64,000 nt of DNA from an uncultured Chitinophagaceae bacterium (GTDB lineage Bacteria; Bacteroidota; Bacteroidia; Chitinophagales; Chitinophagaceae). Positions 27,028 through 36,209 of the stretch are shown piece by piece; within the stretch, counting starts at the first letter, position 1; every line of letters begins with the position of its first letter. Under the pieces are notes generated by a model that saw nothing but the letters and a program-made list of their open reading frames with translations, did not search any database and had not been told where the DNA came from. The DNA is taken from NCBI GenBank assembly GCA_937862815.1, contig CALMED010000012.1, positions 62,001 through 126,000 on the forward strand, in the 5' to 3' direction. The position numbers and the translations under genes are program-made.

Positions 27028-27579
27028 TTACCAGCGGAACGTGTGTGTATCATCCGGGTTTACCAACCGGTAGCTCTGGCGCTGGTTCCGGTTACGGAAA
27101 TGCAGGATATTAATCTGATCTTTTCGTTCCTTATACAGAATATCAATAAAAACAGTAGCCTGGCTGAAAGCAGGGGCATGCTCTATTAAAAGGTAATTCC
27201 AGGTTGCATCTTCGTTGATTTCCGAGCCCACAAAACGAAATGGAAACGTCTTCCCATCCAGCATGATCTTCAGATGCTGCCGCAGGTAGGCGACCACCAG
27301 GGTATCGTTATCAGGCCGCGATGTTCCCTTCAGGAGGTCGACCCGCCGGCCGGCCTGTCCCCGTAGCGCTTCCTCGAGATCGTCGGTAAAAATTTTACAG
27401 GCAATCTGCAATTGCTTTTCTTCGGGCCTGTAATCCAGTTCTGTTACGCTTACATAATACGGATGGAGGTGAAAGCCCGTGATTAAGACCAGCGGCAACA
27501 ACAGGAGCCAGGTCCGGCGCTTCCACCGCATGGGATGCCATAACTGCCACCGTTTATATAATTTTGCAGCCATTTTCAT
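27028..27579 (-). CDS. DUF6702-family protein
   Basis: A 183-residue protein. Start chosen at MKMAAKLYK, leaving 64 bases to the divergent HupE gene; a later ATG (27531, MRWKRRTW) is an alternative and would put the hydrophobic signal/anchor (WLLLLPLVLITGFHL) at the very N-terminus. The periplasmic part begins HPYYVSVTELDYRPEEK, with ACKIFTDDLEEALRG, the DUF6702 landmarks. Function unknown. In Bacteroidota this family often neighbours HupE/UreJ proteins, as here, suggesting a shared, possibly metal-related role; that is inference. Confidence 0.75.
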   Translation of the reverse strand: MKMAAKLYKRWQLWHPMRWKRRTWLLLLPLVLITGFHLHPYYVSVTELDYRPEEKQLQIACKIFTDDLEEALRGQAGRRVDLLKGTSRPDNDTLVVAYLRQHLKIMLDGKTFPFRFVGSEINEDATWNYLLIEHAPAFSQATVFIDILYKERKDQINILHFRNRNQRQSYRLVNPDDTHTFRW

Positions 27580-27643
27580 ATTAAATGCCGGAAGCACAAA
27601 AATCTGGCATATTTTCCATGCCGGTGCGACCATCTGTCAATTT

Positions 27644-28222
27644 ATGAATGATTTTGCGTTTTATTTCCGGGAAGGTCTGCTGCACATTGCCGACTGGAAG
27701 GGCTACGACCACATCCTCTTTGTGGCCGCGCTCTGCCTGCCCTACCTTTTCCGGGAATGGAAGCGGGTGCTCATCATGGTAACGGCCTTCACGCTGGGCC
27801 ACTCGGTTACCCTGGCCCTGAGTGTGTTTGAGCGGATACTTGTGTCCAGCGACTGGATTGAGTTCCTCATCCCCGTCACCATCCTGGTTACTGCAGTGGA
27901 GAATCTACTGCGCAACCCGGCCGACCGGCAGCATTCCCGCTGGCGCTACGGTCTGGCGTTGGTCTTCGGCCTGGTTCACGGGCTGGGTTTCAGCAACTAC
28001 CTGAAGAGCATGCTGGGCAAATCGGAACAGATCGTGACGGAACTGCTGGCGTTTAACCTGGGACTGGAAGCAGGGCAACTGCTGATTGTGGCGTTGGTGC
28101 TGCTTAGCACCTTTTTGTTTGTGCAGGTGATGCGCACCAACAGGCGGGACTGGCTGCTTTTCATCAGTGGAGGCATTTTCAGCCTGTCGCTGGTGATGGC
28201 ACTGGAACGGATTCCTTTTTAA
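27644..28222 (+). CDS. HupE/UreJ-family membrane protein
   Basis: A 192-residue protein with six to seven predicted membrane helices. The start MNDFAFYFREGLLHIADWKGYDH gives the conserved N-terminal histidine segment (GLLHI and GYDHILF), followed by the GHSVTLALS motif and FGLVHGLGFSN, in which histidines sit inside or next to membrane helices. HupE/UreJ proteins are secondary nickel or cobalt permeases; this belongs to the group lacking a signal peptide. No nickel enzyme is nearby, so the metal is uncertain. The M1 peptidase gene follows after 16 bases. Confidence 0.85.
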   Translation: MNDFAFYFREGLLHIADWKGYDHILFVAALCLPYLFREWKRVLIMVTAFTLGHSVTLALSVFERILVSSDWIEFLIPVTILVTAVENLLRNPADRQHSRWRYGLALVFGLVHGLGFSNYLKSMLGKSEQIVTELLAFNLGLEAGQLLIVALVLLSTFLFVQVMRTNRRDWLLFISGGIFSLSLVMALERIPF

Positions 28223-28238
28223 AAAACCAATCAAGTAT

Positions 28239-30563
28239 ATGCAAGTACGACTGATCCTATGTATGGTTCTCCTGGCTACTGCTGCCGCGGCACAACCGCC
28301 CCTCAGCAACCCCGGCAGCAACCACGGCAACCGCTTTGAACAACTGGGATACCTGTTACAAAGCCCCAACGAATACCGCACTGCCAGCGGGGCTCCCGGT
28401 CCACGTTACTGGCAACAGCGGGCCGATTATGTGATCCATGCCGAACTGGACGAAGCCAACCTGCGTCTCACCGGTTCGGAAACGGTCACCTATTTCAACA
28501 ACTCACCCGATGTGCTGTCGTACCTCTGGTTGCAGCTCGACGGCAACATCCACGAGCCGAACAGCGACAACCTGCGCAACAACCGCAGCCGCATGGATGC
28601 CCAGATGAGCAACGCCCAACTCGACCGGCTGGAGCTCTGGCGCAAAGCGGCTGAACAGGGACTGGGAGTAAACATCAGCCGGCTGACCGATGCGGCCGGC
28701 AAAAGCCTTGTGTATACCATCAACAAGACGATGATGCGCATTGACCTGCCCACGCCGTTGAAACCCGGCCAGCGTTTTGTGTTTAAACTCGACTGGAACT
28801 ACAAAATTCCCGACCGGGGCTTCTGGGGCAGCCGCGGCGGATACGAATATTTTCCCGAAGACGGCAACCATGTGTTCACCATGAGCCAGTGGTTCCCCCG
28901 CATGGCCGTTTACAGTGATTTCCAGGGCTGGCAGAATACCCAGTTCAGTGGTGGGGCCGAATTTGCCCTCACTTTTGGCAACTACAATGTACACCTCACG
29001 GTACCGTCCGACTTCGTGATTGCATCCACCGGCGAATGCCAGAACTACCGGCAACTGCTTACGCCGGCACAGTTCCAGCGGTGGACCCAGGCGCAAACAG
29101 CGAAAGATGTGGTGGAAGTGGTGACGCTGGATGAGGCAAAAACCATGGAAAAAAACAAAGCCACCGGAAAGAAAACATGGATCTACCAGGCCGACAATGT
29201 ACGCGACTTTGCCTGGGGGGCGAGCCGCAAATTTATCTGGGATGCCATGCCCACCTATGTGGAAGGCAAGAAGATCATGTGCATGAGCTATTACCCCAAA
29301 GAGGCATACAATCTCTACCGCAAGTACTCCACCAAAGTAGTGGCCCATACACTCAAAGTCTATTCCAAACACACCATCCCCTATCCCTACCCGGTAGCCA
29401 TATCGGTGGAGGCATCGCAGGGCATGGAATACCCGATGATTTCCTTTAACTACGGACGCACGGAAAAAGACGGCACCTACAGCGAAGCCACCAAGTATGG
29501 CATGATCGGGGTGATTGTACACGAAGTGGGACATAACTTTTTCCCCATGATCGTGAACAGCGACGAACGGCAATACTGGTGGATGGATGAAGGACTCAAC
29601 ACCTTTACCCAGTTTCTGGCAGAGGAGGAATTTGACAACAACTACCCCAGCCGCCGGGGACCGGCTCACTTCATAACTGATTATATGAAGCTGCCCAAAG
29701 ACCAGTTGGAACCCATCATGACCATGGGCGATAACGTGGTGAATGTGGGCTCCAATGCCTACAGTAAAGCGGCTACAGGCCTTAACATCCTCCGCGAAAC
29801 CATCATGGGACGCGAACTTTTTGATTTCTCCTTCCGCGAGTATGCCCGCCGCTGGGCCTTTAAACATCCTACGCCGGCCGACCTTTTCCGTACCATGGAA
29901 GATGCCAGCGGCGTGGACCTTGACTGGTTCTGGCGCGGCTGGTACTTTGGTACGGAGCCGGTGGATATTTCACTGGACACGGTTAAGTGGTTCCGCATGA
30001 ACGATCCGGCCAACGCCGCTTCCTTTGCGCAGGAGCCCTTTGTACCCATCAACAAGATCCGCAACAAAGAAGACAAAAACATCACTTTCGCCACCGATGC
30101 GGATACCAGCATGCGGGATTTCTATTATTACAACCGCAATGCAGACGCTTTGTATGCACAGCAGCAACGCGAAGCAGCCGTTCCGAAAGACCAGGAAAAC
30201 AGGAGCAAATGGGTGGACAAGCATTTTTATGAACTCACCTTTTCGAATAAAGGAGGCATGGTCATGCCCATCATTGTAGAATGGACCTTCAAGGATGGCA
30301 CCAAAGAAGTGGACCGGGTGCCGGCCAATATCTGGCGCCTCAACGAGTACAAGGTGACCAAAGCCTTTATCAAAGACAAAGAAGTGGCTTCCATCCGCCT
30401 CGACCCGATGCGGGAAACGGCCGATATTGACGAGAGCAACAACCTATGGCCCGTGCGGGAAATGCCCACCCGTTTTACCCTGTTTCAGCAATCGCAGGGA
30501 GGCGGACGCCGTGGGCCCACCGGTGGCGGCAACTCCATGCAGCGGGCACAACAACGCAACTAA
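28239..30563 (+). CDS. M1-family zinc metallopeptidase
   Basis: A 774-residue exported aminopeptidase-like enzyme with a signal peptide (residues 1-19, ending AAAAQ). The gluzincin active site is HEVGH at residues 428-432 with the third zinc ligand E at 451 in WWMDEGLNT. The preceding exopeptidase motif, GxMEN in aminopeptidases, appears here as QGMEYP, an altered form common in Bacteroidota M1 homologues. N-terminal beta-saddle domain about 60-290. The C-terminal tail is Gly/Arg/Gln rich (QSQGGGRRGPTGGG). It probably degrades peptides in the periplasm. Likely co-transcribed with hupE. Confidence 0.92.
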   Translation: MQVRLILCMVLLATAAAAQPPLSNPGSNHGNRFEQLGYLLQSPNEYRTASGAPGPRYWQQRADYVIHAELDEANLRLTGSETVTYFNNSPDVLSYLWLQLDGNIHEPNSDNLRNNRSRMDAQMSNAQLDRLELWRKAAEQGLGVNISRLTDAAGKSLVYTINKTMMRIDLPTPLKPGQRFVFKLDWNYKIPDRGFWGSRGGYEYFPEDGNHVFTMSQWFPRMAVYSDFQGWQNTQFSGGAEFALTFGNYNVHLTVPSDFVIASTGECQNYRQLLTPAQFQRWTQAQTAKDVVEVVTLDEAKTMEKNKATGKKTWIYQADNVRDFAWGASRKFIWDAMPTYVEGKKIMCMSYYPKEAYNLYRKYSTKVVAHTLKVYSKHTIPYPYPVAISVEASQGMEYPMISFNYGRTEKDGTYSEATKYGMIGVIVHEVGHNFFPMIVNSDERQYWWMDEGLNTFTQFLAEEEFDNNYPSRRGPAHFITDYMKLPKDQLEPIMTMGDNVVNVGSNAYSKAATGLNILRETIMGRELFDFSFREYARRWAFKHPTPADLFRTMEDASGVDLDWFWRGWYFGTEPVDISLDTVKWFRMNDPANAASFAQEPFVPINKIRNKEDKNITFATDADTSMRDFYYYNRNADALYAQQQREAAVPKDQENRSKWVDKHFYELTFSNKGGMVMPIIVEWTFKDGTKEVDRVPANIWRLNEYKVTKAFIKDKEVASIRLDPMRETADIDESNNLWPVREMPTRFTLFQQSQGGGRRGPTGGGNSMQRAQQRN

Positions 30564-30587
30564 CAACGGCACATAATCCAACTGTAA

Positions 30588-30614
30588 GGGGCACCCTCCG
30601 GGGTGCCTCTTTTT
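30588..30614 (+). terminator. intrinsic terminator after the M1 peptidase gene
   Basis: GGCACCC (30590-30596) pairs with GGGTGCC (30601-30607) around TCCG and is followed by TCTTTTT. Confidence 0.8.
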
Positions 30615-30631
30615 ATTTGCAGACTACGCAT

Positions 30632-30662
30632 AAAAAAGGGAGGCCTGAAGAATCAGGCCTCC
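30632..30662 (-). terminator. intrinsic terminator at the end of the pectin locus
   Basis: A perfect 10-base stem GGAGGCCTGA/TCAGGCCTCC with a four-base loop, followed on the minus strand by CTTTTTT. It lies 33 bases beyond the exuT stop and closes the 33-kb minus-strand run. Confidence 0.88.
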
Positions 30663-30695
30663 GGTAACTATTGATTATTGCTTGCGAATACTTAT

Positions 30696-32057
30696 TTATA
30701 AATCGGTTATGATTTTGTACCGGGGTACCAGCGACTTCATAATCAACCACGCCAGCAGGTAGGCCACTGCGCAAAAAGCAAACATGATGGTATAGCCGGA
30801 TTCAATGTGGCCCAGGGCTTTGTAATGGTCAAAAAGGGCGCCGCCGGCCTTGGTAATCAGTACCCCGCCGATGCCCCCTGCCATGCCACCGATACCCACA
30901 ATTGAAGCAACTGCTTTTTTGGGAAACATATCACTCACGGTGGTAAACAGGTTGGCGCTCCAGGCCTGGTGGGCCGAGGCTCCGATTCCAATGAGCAAAA
31001 CAGGCAGCCAGTAGGTAATGCCGCCCAGCGGTTGGGCCGCCAGCACTACCAGCGGAATGACAGCAATCAGCAACATGGCCCGCATACGACCGTCATACGG
31101 CGCAAAACCCTTGCGGATGAAGTAAACAGGAAACCAACCGCCCCCCACACTTCCGATCATGGTCATGCTGTACAACACCGCCAACGGCAGCATGATTTCG
31201 GTGCCCGACATACCATACTGGTCTTTCAGGTAGGCCGGCAGCCAGAAAAGGAAAAACCACCACACACCATCGGTCAGAAATTTACCCACGGCAAAACTCC
31301 AGGTTTGGTTATACGCCAACAAACGAATCCAGCGTACTTTCTCCGCCGGCGCTTCCGATACGGCTTCGTCCTCCTTGTCGCTTAAAATATGTTCCAGTTC
31401 AGCAGCCGATAAACGCTTTTGCTTTTCGGGCTTTTCATAATACAGAAACCAGAAAATCAGCCATAAAAATCCGATGGCGCCTACCACAATGAAAGTAAAT
31501 TCCCAACCCCATTTATTGGCCATCCAGGGAACAGAAAGCGGAGCCAGAATGGCGCCCACATTAGCTCCTGAGTTGAAGATACCGGTAGCGAAGGCCCGTT
31601 CCTTTTTAGGAAAATATTCGGCCGTGGCTTTGATGGCCGCCGGGAAGTTGCCCGACTCGCCAAAACCCAGCACCGCCCGGGAAAACATAAAGCCCAGCAC
31701 ACTCACTGAAAATACACCCATGCCGGCCCACCCCAGGAGAGTGACCAGGCTTTCGCCGATGGGAATCGCCAGTGCATGAATCATGGCGCCCACCGACCAG
31801 ATGATGATGGCCCATCCGTACCCCCATTTGGTACCCAGGCGGTCTACAATCCGGCCTGCAAAGAGCATGGAGATGGCGTAAGTGAACTGGAACACCGAAG
31901 CGATATTAGCATAATCGGTATTGGTCCAGCCAAATTGGTCCTCCAGGGTGGGCTTCAGCAAGCTGAGTACCTGACGGTCGAGATAGTTAACCGTAGTGGC
32001 GAAAAACAACAGCGAACAGATCGTCCACCGGTATTTACCAATTGCTTGCTTGCTCAT
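30696..32057 (-). CDS. exuT: MFS hexuronate transporter, ExuT-like
   Basis: A 453-residue major facilitator protein with 12 predicted helices of the anion:cation symporter (ACS) family, which includes E. coli ExuT. Landmarks are the first-helix motif TTVNYLDRQVLSLLKP, the helix 2-3 loop GRIVDRLGTKWGY, and SRAVLGFGESGNFPAAIKA in helix 4. It should bring galacturonate or glucuronate (and perhaps unsaturated forms) across the inner membrane. It is the last gene of the pectin run, 25 bases after the KDPG aldolase gene, and is followed by a terminator. Confidence 0.93.
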   Translation of the reverse strand: MSKQAIGKYRWTICSLLFFATTVNYLDRQVLSLLKPTLEDQFGWTNTDYANIASVFQFTYAISMLFAGRIVDRLGTKWGYGWAIIIWSVGAMIHALAIPIGESLVTLLGWAGMGVFSVSVLGFMFSRAVLGFGESGNFPAAIKATAEYFPKKERAFATGIFNSGANVGAILAPLSVPWMANKWGWEFTFIVVGAIGFLWLIFWFLYYEKPEKQKRLSAAELEHILSDKEDEAVSEAPAEKVRWIRLLAYNQTWSFAVGKFLTDGVWWFFLFWLPAYLKDQYGMSGTEIMLPLAVLYSMTMIGSVGGGWFPVYFIRKGFAPYDGRMRAMLLIAVIPLVVLAAQPLGGITYWLPVLLIGIGASAHQAWSANLFTTVSDMFPKKAVASIVGIGGMAGGIGGVLITKAGGALFDHYKALGHIESGYTIMFAFCAVAYLLAWLIMKSLVPRYKIITDL

Positions 32058-32082
32058 ACTTTTTCCTCCGCTGGGTTTTTAT

Positions 32083-32745
32083 TTATTTGCGAACAGATGC
32101 GATAACTTCCAATACTTTTTTGGTTTCCTTCTCCATGGCGGCATAGTCCTGTGCCTCCATCAGTTTTTTACTGATAAGCTTACTACCCATCCCCACTGCA
32201 CAAACCCCGGCTTTGAACCAGGACTCAATGCTTTCACGGGTGGCATCCACCCCACCGGTTGGCATAAACAGCAGCTGGGGGAAAATATCGCGGATGGTGG
32301 CCATGAACTCCGTACCCAGGATATTACCCGGAAAGAGTTTGATGAAACGGATACCTGCATTTTCAGCCGCGATGATATCGGTGGGTGTCATACAACCCGG
32401 CGCATAAAAAACATCGTTGGCCTGGCAATGAGCAGCCACATCGGGTACAAAACCCGGACTCACCAGAAAATCTGCACCGGCAGCCAGATAATCGGTTGCC
32501 TGGCTACTATTTTTAATGGTGCCCACACCCAGCAGCAAGCCGGGCATTTCGGCATTACGCAGGGCAACCATTTTGGTAAAATTGGCCAGGGCCGCTTCGC
32601 CGCGATTGGTGTATTCCACCGCCTGTATGCCGGCGCGGTAAATGGCCCGCAACACTTCCAGACTTACCTCCTCACTCTTGTTAAAATAAAGCGGCAGAAT
32701 GCCCTGCTTTACAATTACATCTGTTACTTGTTGTGTTTTGCTCAT
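32083..32745 (-). CDS. eda: 2-dehydro-3-deoxy-phosphogluconate (KDPG) aldolase
   Basis: A 220-residue class I aldolase that splits KDPG to pyruvate and glyceraldehyde-3-phosphate, the last step of the locus. The conserved glutamate is in AVEYTNRGE, the PGF/PGC motifs are in VSPGFVPDV and YAPGCMTPTD, and the Schiff-base lysine is in FIKLFPGN. Start MSKTQQVTDV was chosen over an in-frame ATG 14 codons upstream. It lies 56 bases after the YhcH gene and 25 before exuT. Confidence 0.95.
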   Translation of the reverse strand: MSKTQQVTDVIVKQGILPLYFNKSEEVSLEVLRAIYRAGIQAVEYTNRGEAALANFTKMVALRNAEMPGLLLGVGTIKNSSQATDYLAAGADFLVSPGFVPDVAAHCQANDVFYAPGCMTPTDIIAAENAGIRFIKLFPGNILGTEFMATIRDIFPQLLFMPTGGVDATRESIESWFKAGVCAVGMGSKLISKKLMEAQDYAAMEKETKKVLEVIASVRK

Positions 32746-32801
32746 GTGATTTGTTTTGTTGGAGGGGAGAAATAACTCATCCCTCATTTAACGATATCCG
32801 A

Positions 32802-33251
32802 TTATACAGGAACCTTGATCACCAGCTTGCGGATTTTGCCGGATCCGATCATGGGCGCATGCACATCGTCGGGAAAAAAGACAGCAAACTGCCCCGCCTG
32901 CAGGTCAAAAAATGTATCGGGCGCATCGGCAAAAAAAAATACATCTTTTTCCCTGTTGTAGGCTCCTTTCGGCTGCGTACAGGCCACACGGGGTTTCCAA
33001 CCCATGGTTTCGTTGCCTTGCAGACAAACCTGTATATCAATGTTCCGGTTATGACATTCAAACTTCTCGAGGCTCTGCTCTTTGGTTTTAGCATCGCCGG
33101 TGCTAAGGATGGCTTTCATACCGTCTCCGATATCCATCTTTCCGTCTGCAACGGTACCCCAATGCTGTGCGGCAATCCATTCGAATGCTTTTCCGAATAG
33201 AGGATGCAGATGCCTGTATGTAGCTGCCTGGTTAAGGGTATCCAGTATCAT
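32802..33251 (-). CDS. YhcH/YjgK/YiaL-family cupin-like protein
   Basis: A 149-residue protein of the YhcH/YjgK/YiaL (DUF386) family, double-stranded beta-helix fold. Landmarks: LEKFECHNRNIDIQVCLQG with the metal-binding histidine/glutamate region, and the late FPDDVHAPMI histidine motif. Start MILDTLNQAATY is chosen since the longer frame would overlap the kdgK gene. Family members occur in sugar-acid and sialic acid operons and are thought to act on anomeric or uronate-type sugars; the exact role here, perhaps epimerising or mutarotating a uronate intermediate, is inference. Confidence 0.9.
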   Translation of the reverse strand: MILDTLNQAATYRHLHPLFGKAFEWIAAQHWGTVADGKMDIGDGMKAILSTGDAKTKEQSLEKFECHNRNIDIQVCLQGNETMGWKPRVACTQPKGAYNREKDVFFFADAPDTFFDLQAGQFAVFFPDDVHAPMIGSGKIRKLVIKVPV

Positions 33252-33264
33252 AGCTTGATTTTTT

Positions 33265-34287
33265 TTAACGTTGTACACGACCGCTGCCATCGCCTTTCAT
33301 CAGGTCTTTCACTTCTTTGTGGGTGGCATGGTTCAGATCGCCGGGTATGGTGTGCTTCAGGGCACTGGCTGCCACACCAAACTCGGCTGCTTCAGGCATG
33401 CGCATGCCGGTAACCAGTCCATAGATGAGGCCGCTGGCAAAACTGTCGCCGCTACCCACGCGGTCTACAATACGCACATTGTATTTTTTGGTGTGGTAGA
33501 AATCGTTACCATCATACACCAGTGCACTCCATCCGTTATCGCTGGCGCTGTAGCTTTCCCGGAGTGAAGAAGCCACATACCTGAAGCCAAACTTGGCAAC
33601 CATTTGTTTCATGATATCCTGGAAACCTTCGAGGTGTAATTCACCTTTGGTTACATCGGTTGCACCGGGTTTGAAACCAAGGGTGGTTTCGGCATCTTCT
33701 TCATTACCAATGCACACATCTACCCACTGGCACAGGTGTGTCATCACTTTCTGCGCCTTTTCTTTGCTCCACAATTTTTTGCGGTAGTTGAGGTCAATGC
33801 TGGTAGTAATACCTCTTTCCTTTGCAGCTTTCAATGCAGCTTCGGTCAATGCAGCTGCCTTATCACTCAATGCAGGGGTGATACCGGTGGTATGAAACCA
33901 ATCGGCGCCCTGTAAAATGGCATCCCAGTTGAACTCCTCCGGATTCACATCCGCAATGGAAGCACCGGCGCGATCGTACACCACCTGGGAGGCACGCATG
34001 GAAGCGCCGGTTTCCAGGAAATAGATACCCAAACGGTCGCCGCCCCTGACAATGTACTGTGTGTCTACCCCATACCGGCGCAGGTGGTTGATGGCCGATT
34101 GGCCGATGGGATTATCGGGCACCTTGGTTACAAAGGTTCCATTCAAACCATAGTTGCACAAAGCGGCCGAAACGTTGGCTTCACCGCCGCCATAGGTCAC
34201 ATCAAAAGTATCGGCCTGCACAAACCGCTTAAAGTCGGGTGTGGAAAGACGCAGCATAATTTCACCGAGCGTTACTACTTTTTTCAT
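33265..34287 (-). CDS. kdgK: 2-keto-3-deoxygluconate kinase (PfkB family), copy 1
   Basis: A 340-residue ribokinase-type sugar kinase converting KDG to KDPG. The N-terminus KKVVTLGEIMLRLS and the substrate motif YGGGEANVSAAL are typical of KdgK; SIDLNYRKKLW is the second KdgK landmark; the catalytic and anion-hole motif is DRVGSGDSFASGLIYG. KDG made by both the UxaA and KduD branches is the expected substrate. A second PfkB gene lies 34 bases upstream. This copy keeps the standard GGGEANV motif and is the likelier main KDG kinase. Confidence 0.92.
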   Translation of the reverse strand: MKKVVTLGEIMLRLSTPDFKRFVQADTFDVTYGGGEANVSAALCNYGLNGTFVTKVPDNPIGQSAINHLRRYGVDTQYIVRGGDRLGIYFLETGASMRASQVVYDRAGASIADVNPEEFNWDAILQGADWFHTTGITPALSDKAAALTEAALKAAKERGITTSIDLNYRKKLWSKEKAQKVMTHLCQWVDVCIGNEEDAETTLGFKPGATDVTKGELHLEGFQDIMKQMVAKFGFRYVASSLRESYSASDNGWSALVYDGNDFYHTKKYNVRIVDRVGSGDSFASGLIYGLVTGMRMPEAAEFGVAASALKHTIPGDLNHATHKEVKDLMKGDGSGRVQR

Positions 34288-34321
34288 GTTTTATCTTTTT
34301 TACAATGATGGTTTACAATGC

Positions 34322-35359
34322 TCATGCAATTCCCTCCTGCATCCGGTATTTGTCCAATACCCCGTGCACATCCTGTACACTGTTTCGGGTGGCATCTCCT
34401 TTTTCCTGGAGTTTGCCCATGGCGGCAGCCGCTGCGTAATCAATAATCTGTTGGGTACCCCACCTGTTGCGGATGCCATAAATAAGCCCCGCCATAAAAC
34501 AATCGCCGCTGCCAACCTTTTCTACAACGCTGTGCGCTTTCAGTTGAGCCGAGATGCGTTGCCCTTCCCGTTCATCGAGCGTGCCGAAATAATGCAAGCC
34601 ACCGTCAGTTGTATCAAACCGGAAGGTTTGTGCCACCCAGCGGCAGGCCCTGTACTTCTCAAAAATGAAAGTAGACGTTTGCCGGGCATGGGCTGCATAA
34701 TCGGCAACCTTACGCTGTTGCAGCATCTGCTCCTGTAAGGGAGCACCCAGCAAACTATGCGCCGACCAGATATTACCCATGATGAGCGTGCAATACGGCA
34801 ACAAATCCGCCAGCACATCTGCAGCGCTTCGTCCGTATTTCCATAACTGCGACCGGTAATTGAGGTCAAAAGATACCGGTATATTTTTCGCAGCGGCGGC
34901 CTGCACTGCCTCCAGGCAAACTGCGGCAGCCGATTCACTTACGGCAGGCGGAATAGCGCTCAGGTGCAGCCAGTCGATCTGCTGCAACACCGCATCCCAA
35001 TCGATGCTGCCGGGCTGCAGTTGTGAGAACGAGGAATACTTACGGTCAAAAACATTCTCGGCGCTCTTCATATCGGCTCCCTCTTTGAGGTAGTAAAGGC
35101 CGATCCGTTCGCCACTGAACTGAACAGAGGTGGTATCAATACCCCGCGGCTGCAACCAGTTCAGGATATCGGTGGTGATGATATTGTCGGGCAGAGCGGT
35201 ACAGTAGCTCACGGGCATGTGCCATGTGGCCAATGCCGTGGCTACATTCAGCTCGGCGCCGGCAACAAAGACGGGCATGCTGTTTTGCTGCAGCCAGGCA
35301 CCGTTCTGTGCCGGCGGCAAACGCAACAACAATTCCCCAAAGCAGAGTACCTTCTTCAT
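34322..35359 (-). CDS. PfkB-family sugar kinase, KdgK paralogue (copy 2)
   Basis: A 345-residue ribokinase-type kinase clearly related to copy 1: both share the GE.LLRL start, the FDLNYRSQLW segment and the C-terminal KVGSGDCFMAGLIYG catalytic motif. It differs in the substrate motif (VAGAELNVATAL instead of GGGEANV) and in most loops, so it has diverged well beyond a recent duplication. It may be a second KDG kinase with other regulation or affinity, or act on a related acid sugar. It lies 1 base from kduI and 34 bases from copy 1. Confidence 0.88.
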   Translation of the reverse strand: MKKVLCFGELLLRLPPAQNGAWLQQNSMPVFVAGAELNVATALATWHMPVSYCTALPDNIITTDILNWLQPRGIDTTSVQFSGERIGLYYLKEGADMKSAENVFDRKYSSFSQLQPGSIDWDAVLQQIDWLHLSAIPPAVSESAAAVCLEAVQAAAAKNIPVSFDLNYRSQLWKYGRSAADVLADLLPYCTLIMGNIWSAHSLLGAPLQEQMLQQRKVADYAAHARQTSTFIFEKYRACRWVAQTFRFDTTDGGLHYFGTLDEREGQRISAQLKAHSVVEKVGSGDCFMAGLIYGIRNRWGTQQIIDYAAAAAMGKLQEKGDATRNSVQDVHGVLDKYRMQEGIA

Positions 35360-35360
35360 G

Positions 35361-36191
35361 TTATTTCAATTCCGGTATGGGTGCAGGATCCATATCGGTA
35401 AATTCCTGGTTTTCGCCGGCCATGCCCCAGATGAAACCATAGTTAGAGGTACCGCATCCAAAGTGCATGCTCCAGGGCGGAGAAATAACGGCTTCGTGAT
35501 TGGCCATTACCAGGTGGCGGGTTTCCTGCGGCTGACCCATCATGTGAAAAACGCGCTGATCGGCCGGTACATCGAAATAAAAATATACTTCCATGCGGCG
35601 GGTATGCGTATGCGGCGGAACGGAGTTCCATACACTACCCGGTTGTAAGGCAGTAAGTCCCATCACCAGCTGGCAACTCTGTATACCACCGGCATGAATG
35701 TACTTGTAAATCGTACGTTCATTGGAAGTACTGCTATGTCCCAACTGTACGGGTGCCGCATCCCCCTTGTTCATAAAACGCGTGGGGTAAGCTTGATGAG
35801 CGGGCGCAGACAACAGGTAAAACTGTGCCGGCGCTGCAGCATCAGCACTGATAAAGCGTACCTCCTGTACACCCTTGCCGAGGTAGAGGCAATCCAGTTT
35901 ATCCAGCGTATAAGCGGAGCCATCGGCATAAATGGTGCCCACGCCACCCACATTGATGACGCCCATTTCCCGGCGCTCGAGAAAATTGGCAGCTTTTAAT
36001 TCGCCGGGGGTCGGCAAGGCCACTTCTGTTTGTTCGGGCTGCACCCCACCAATAATTACACGGTCGTAATGGGTGTATACTAACTGTACCTGGTCTTTCT
36101 GAAACAACTGCTGCACGAGAAAACGCGACCGCAAAGCCGTTGTATCGAGCGTGCGTGTTTCCTGCGGACTTTCCTGAAAACGAATTTCCAT
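35361..36191 (-). CDS. kduI: 5-keto 4-deoxyuronate isomerase
   Basis: A 276-residue cupin-fold isomerase that turns 5-keto-4-deoxyuronate (from unsaturated galacturonate) into 2,5-diketo-3-deoxygluconate. The zinc ligands are in PPHTHTRRMEVYFYFD and SMHFGCGTSNY; the C-terminal GFIWGMAGENQEFTDMDP is a strong family signature. Length is that of E. coli KduI (278). It lies 18 bases after kduD. Confidence 0.97.
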   Translation of the reverse strand: MEIRFQESPQETRTLDTTALRSRFLVQQLFQKDQVQLVYTHYDRVIIGGVQPEQTEVALPTPGELKAANFLERREMGVINVGGVGTIYADGSAYTLDKLDCLYLGKGVQEVRFISADAAAPAQFYLLSAPAHQAYPTRFMNKGDAAPVQLGHSSTSNERTIYKYIHAGGIQSCQLVMGLTALQPGSVWNSVPPHTHTRRMEVYFYFDVPADQRVFHMMGQPQETRHLVMANHEAVISPPWSMHFGCGTSNYGFIWGMAGENQEFTDMDPAPIPELK

Positions 36192-36209
36192 ATACTTTAA
36201 GTTTAGTAT

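Noticed and set aside
28503-29867. 454-codon open frame on the minus strand opposite the M1 peptidase gene
   Set aside because: Fully antisense to a gene with clear HExxH active site; His/Val/Gly-rich shadow composition.
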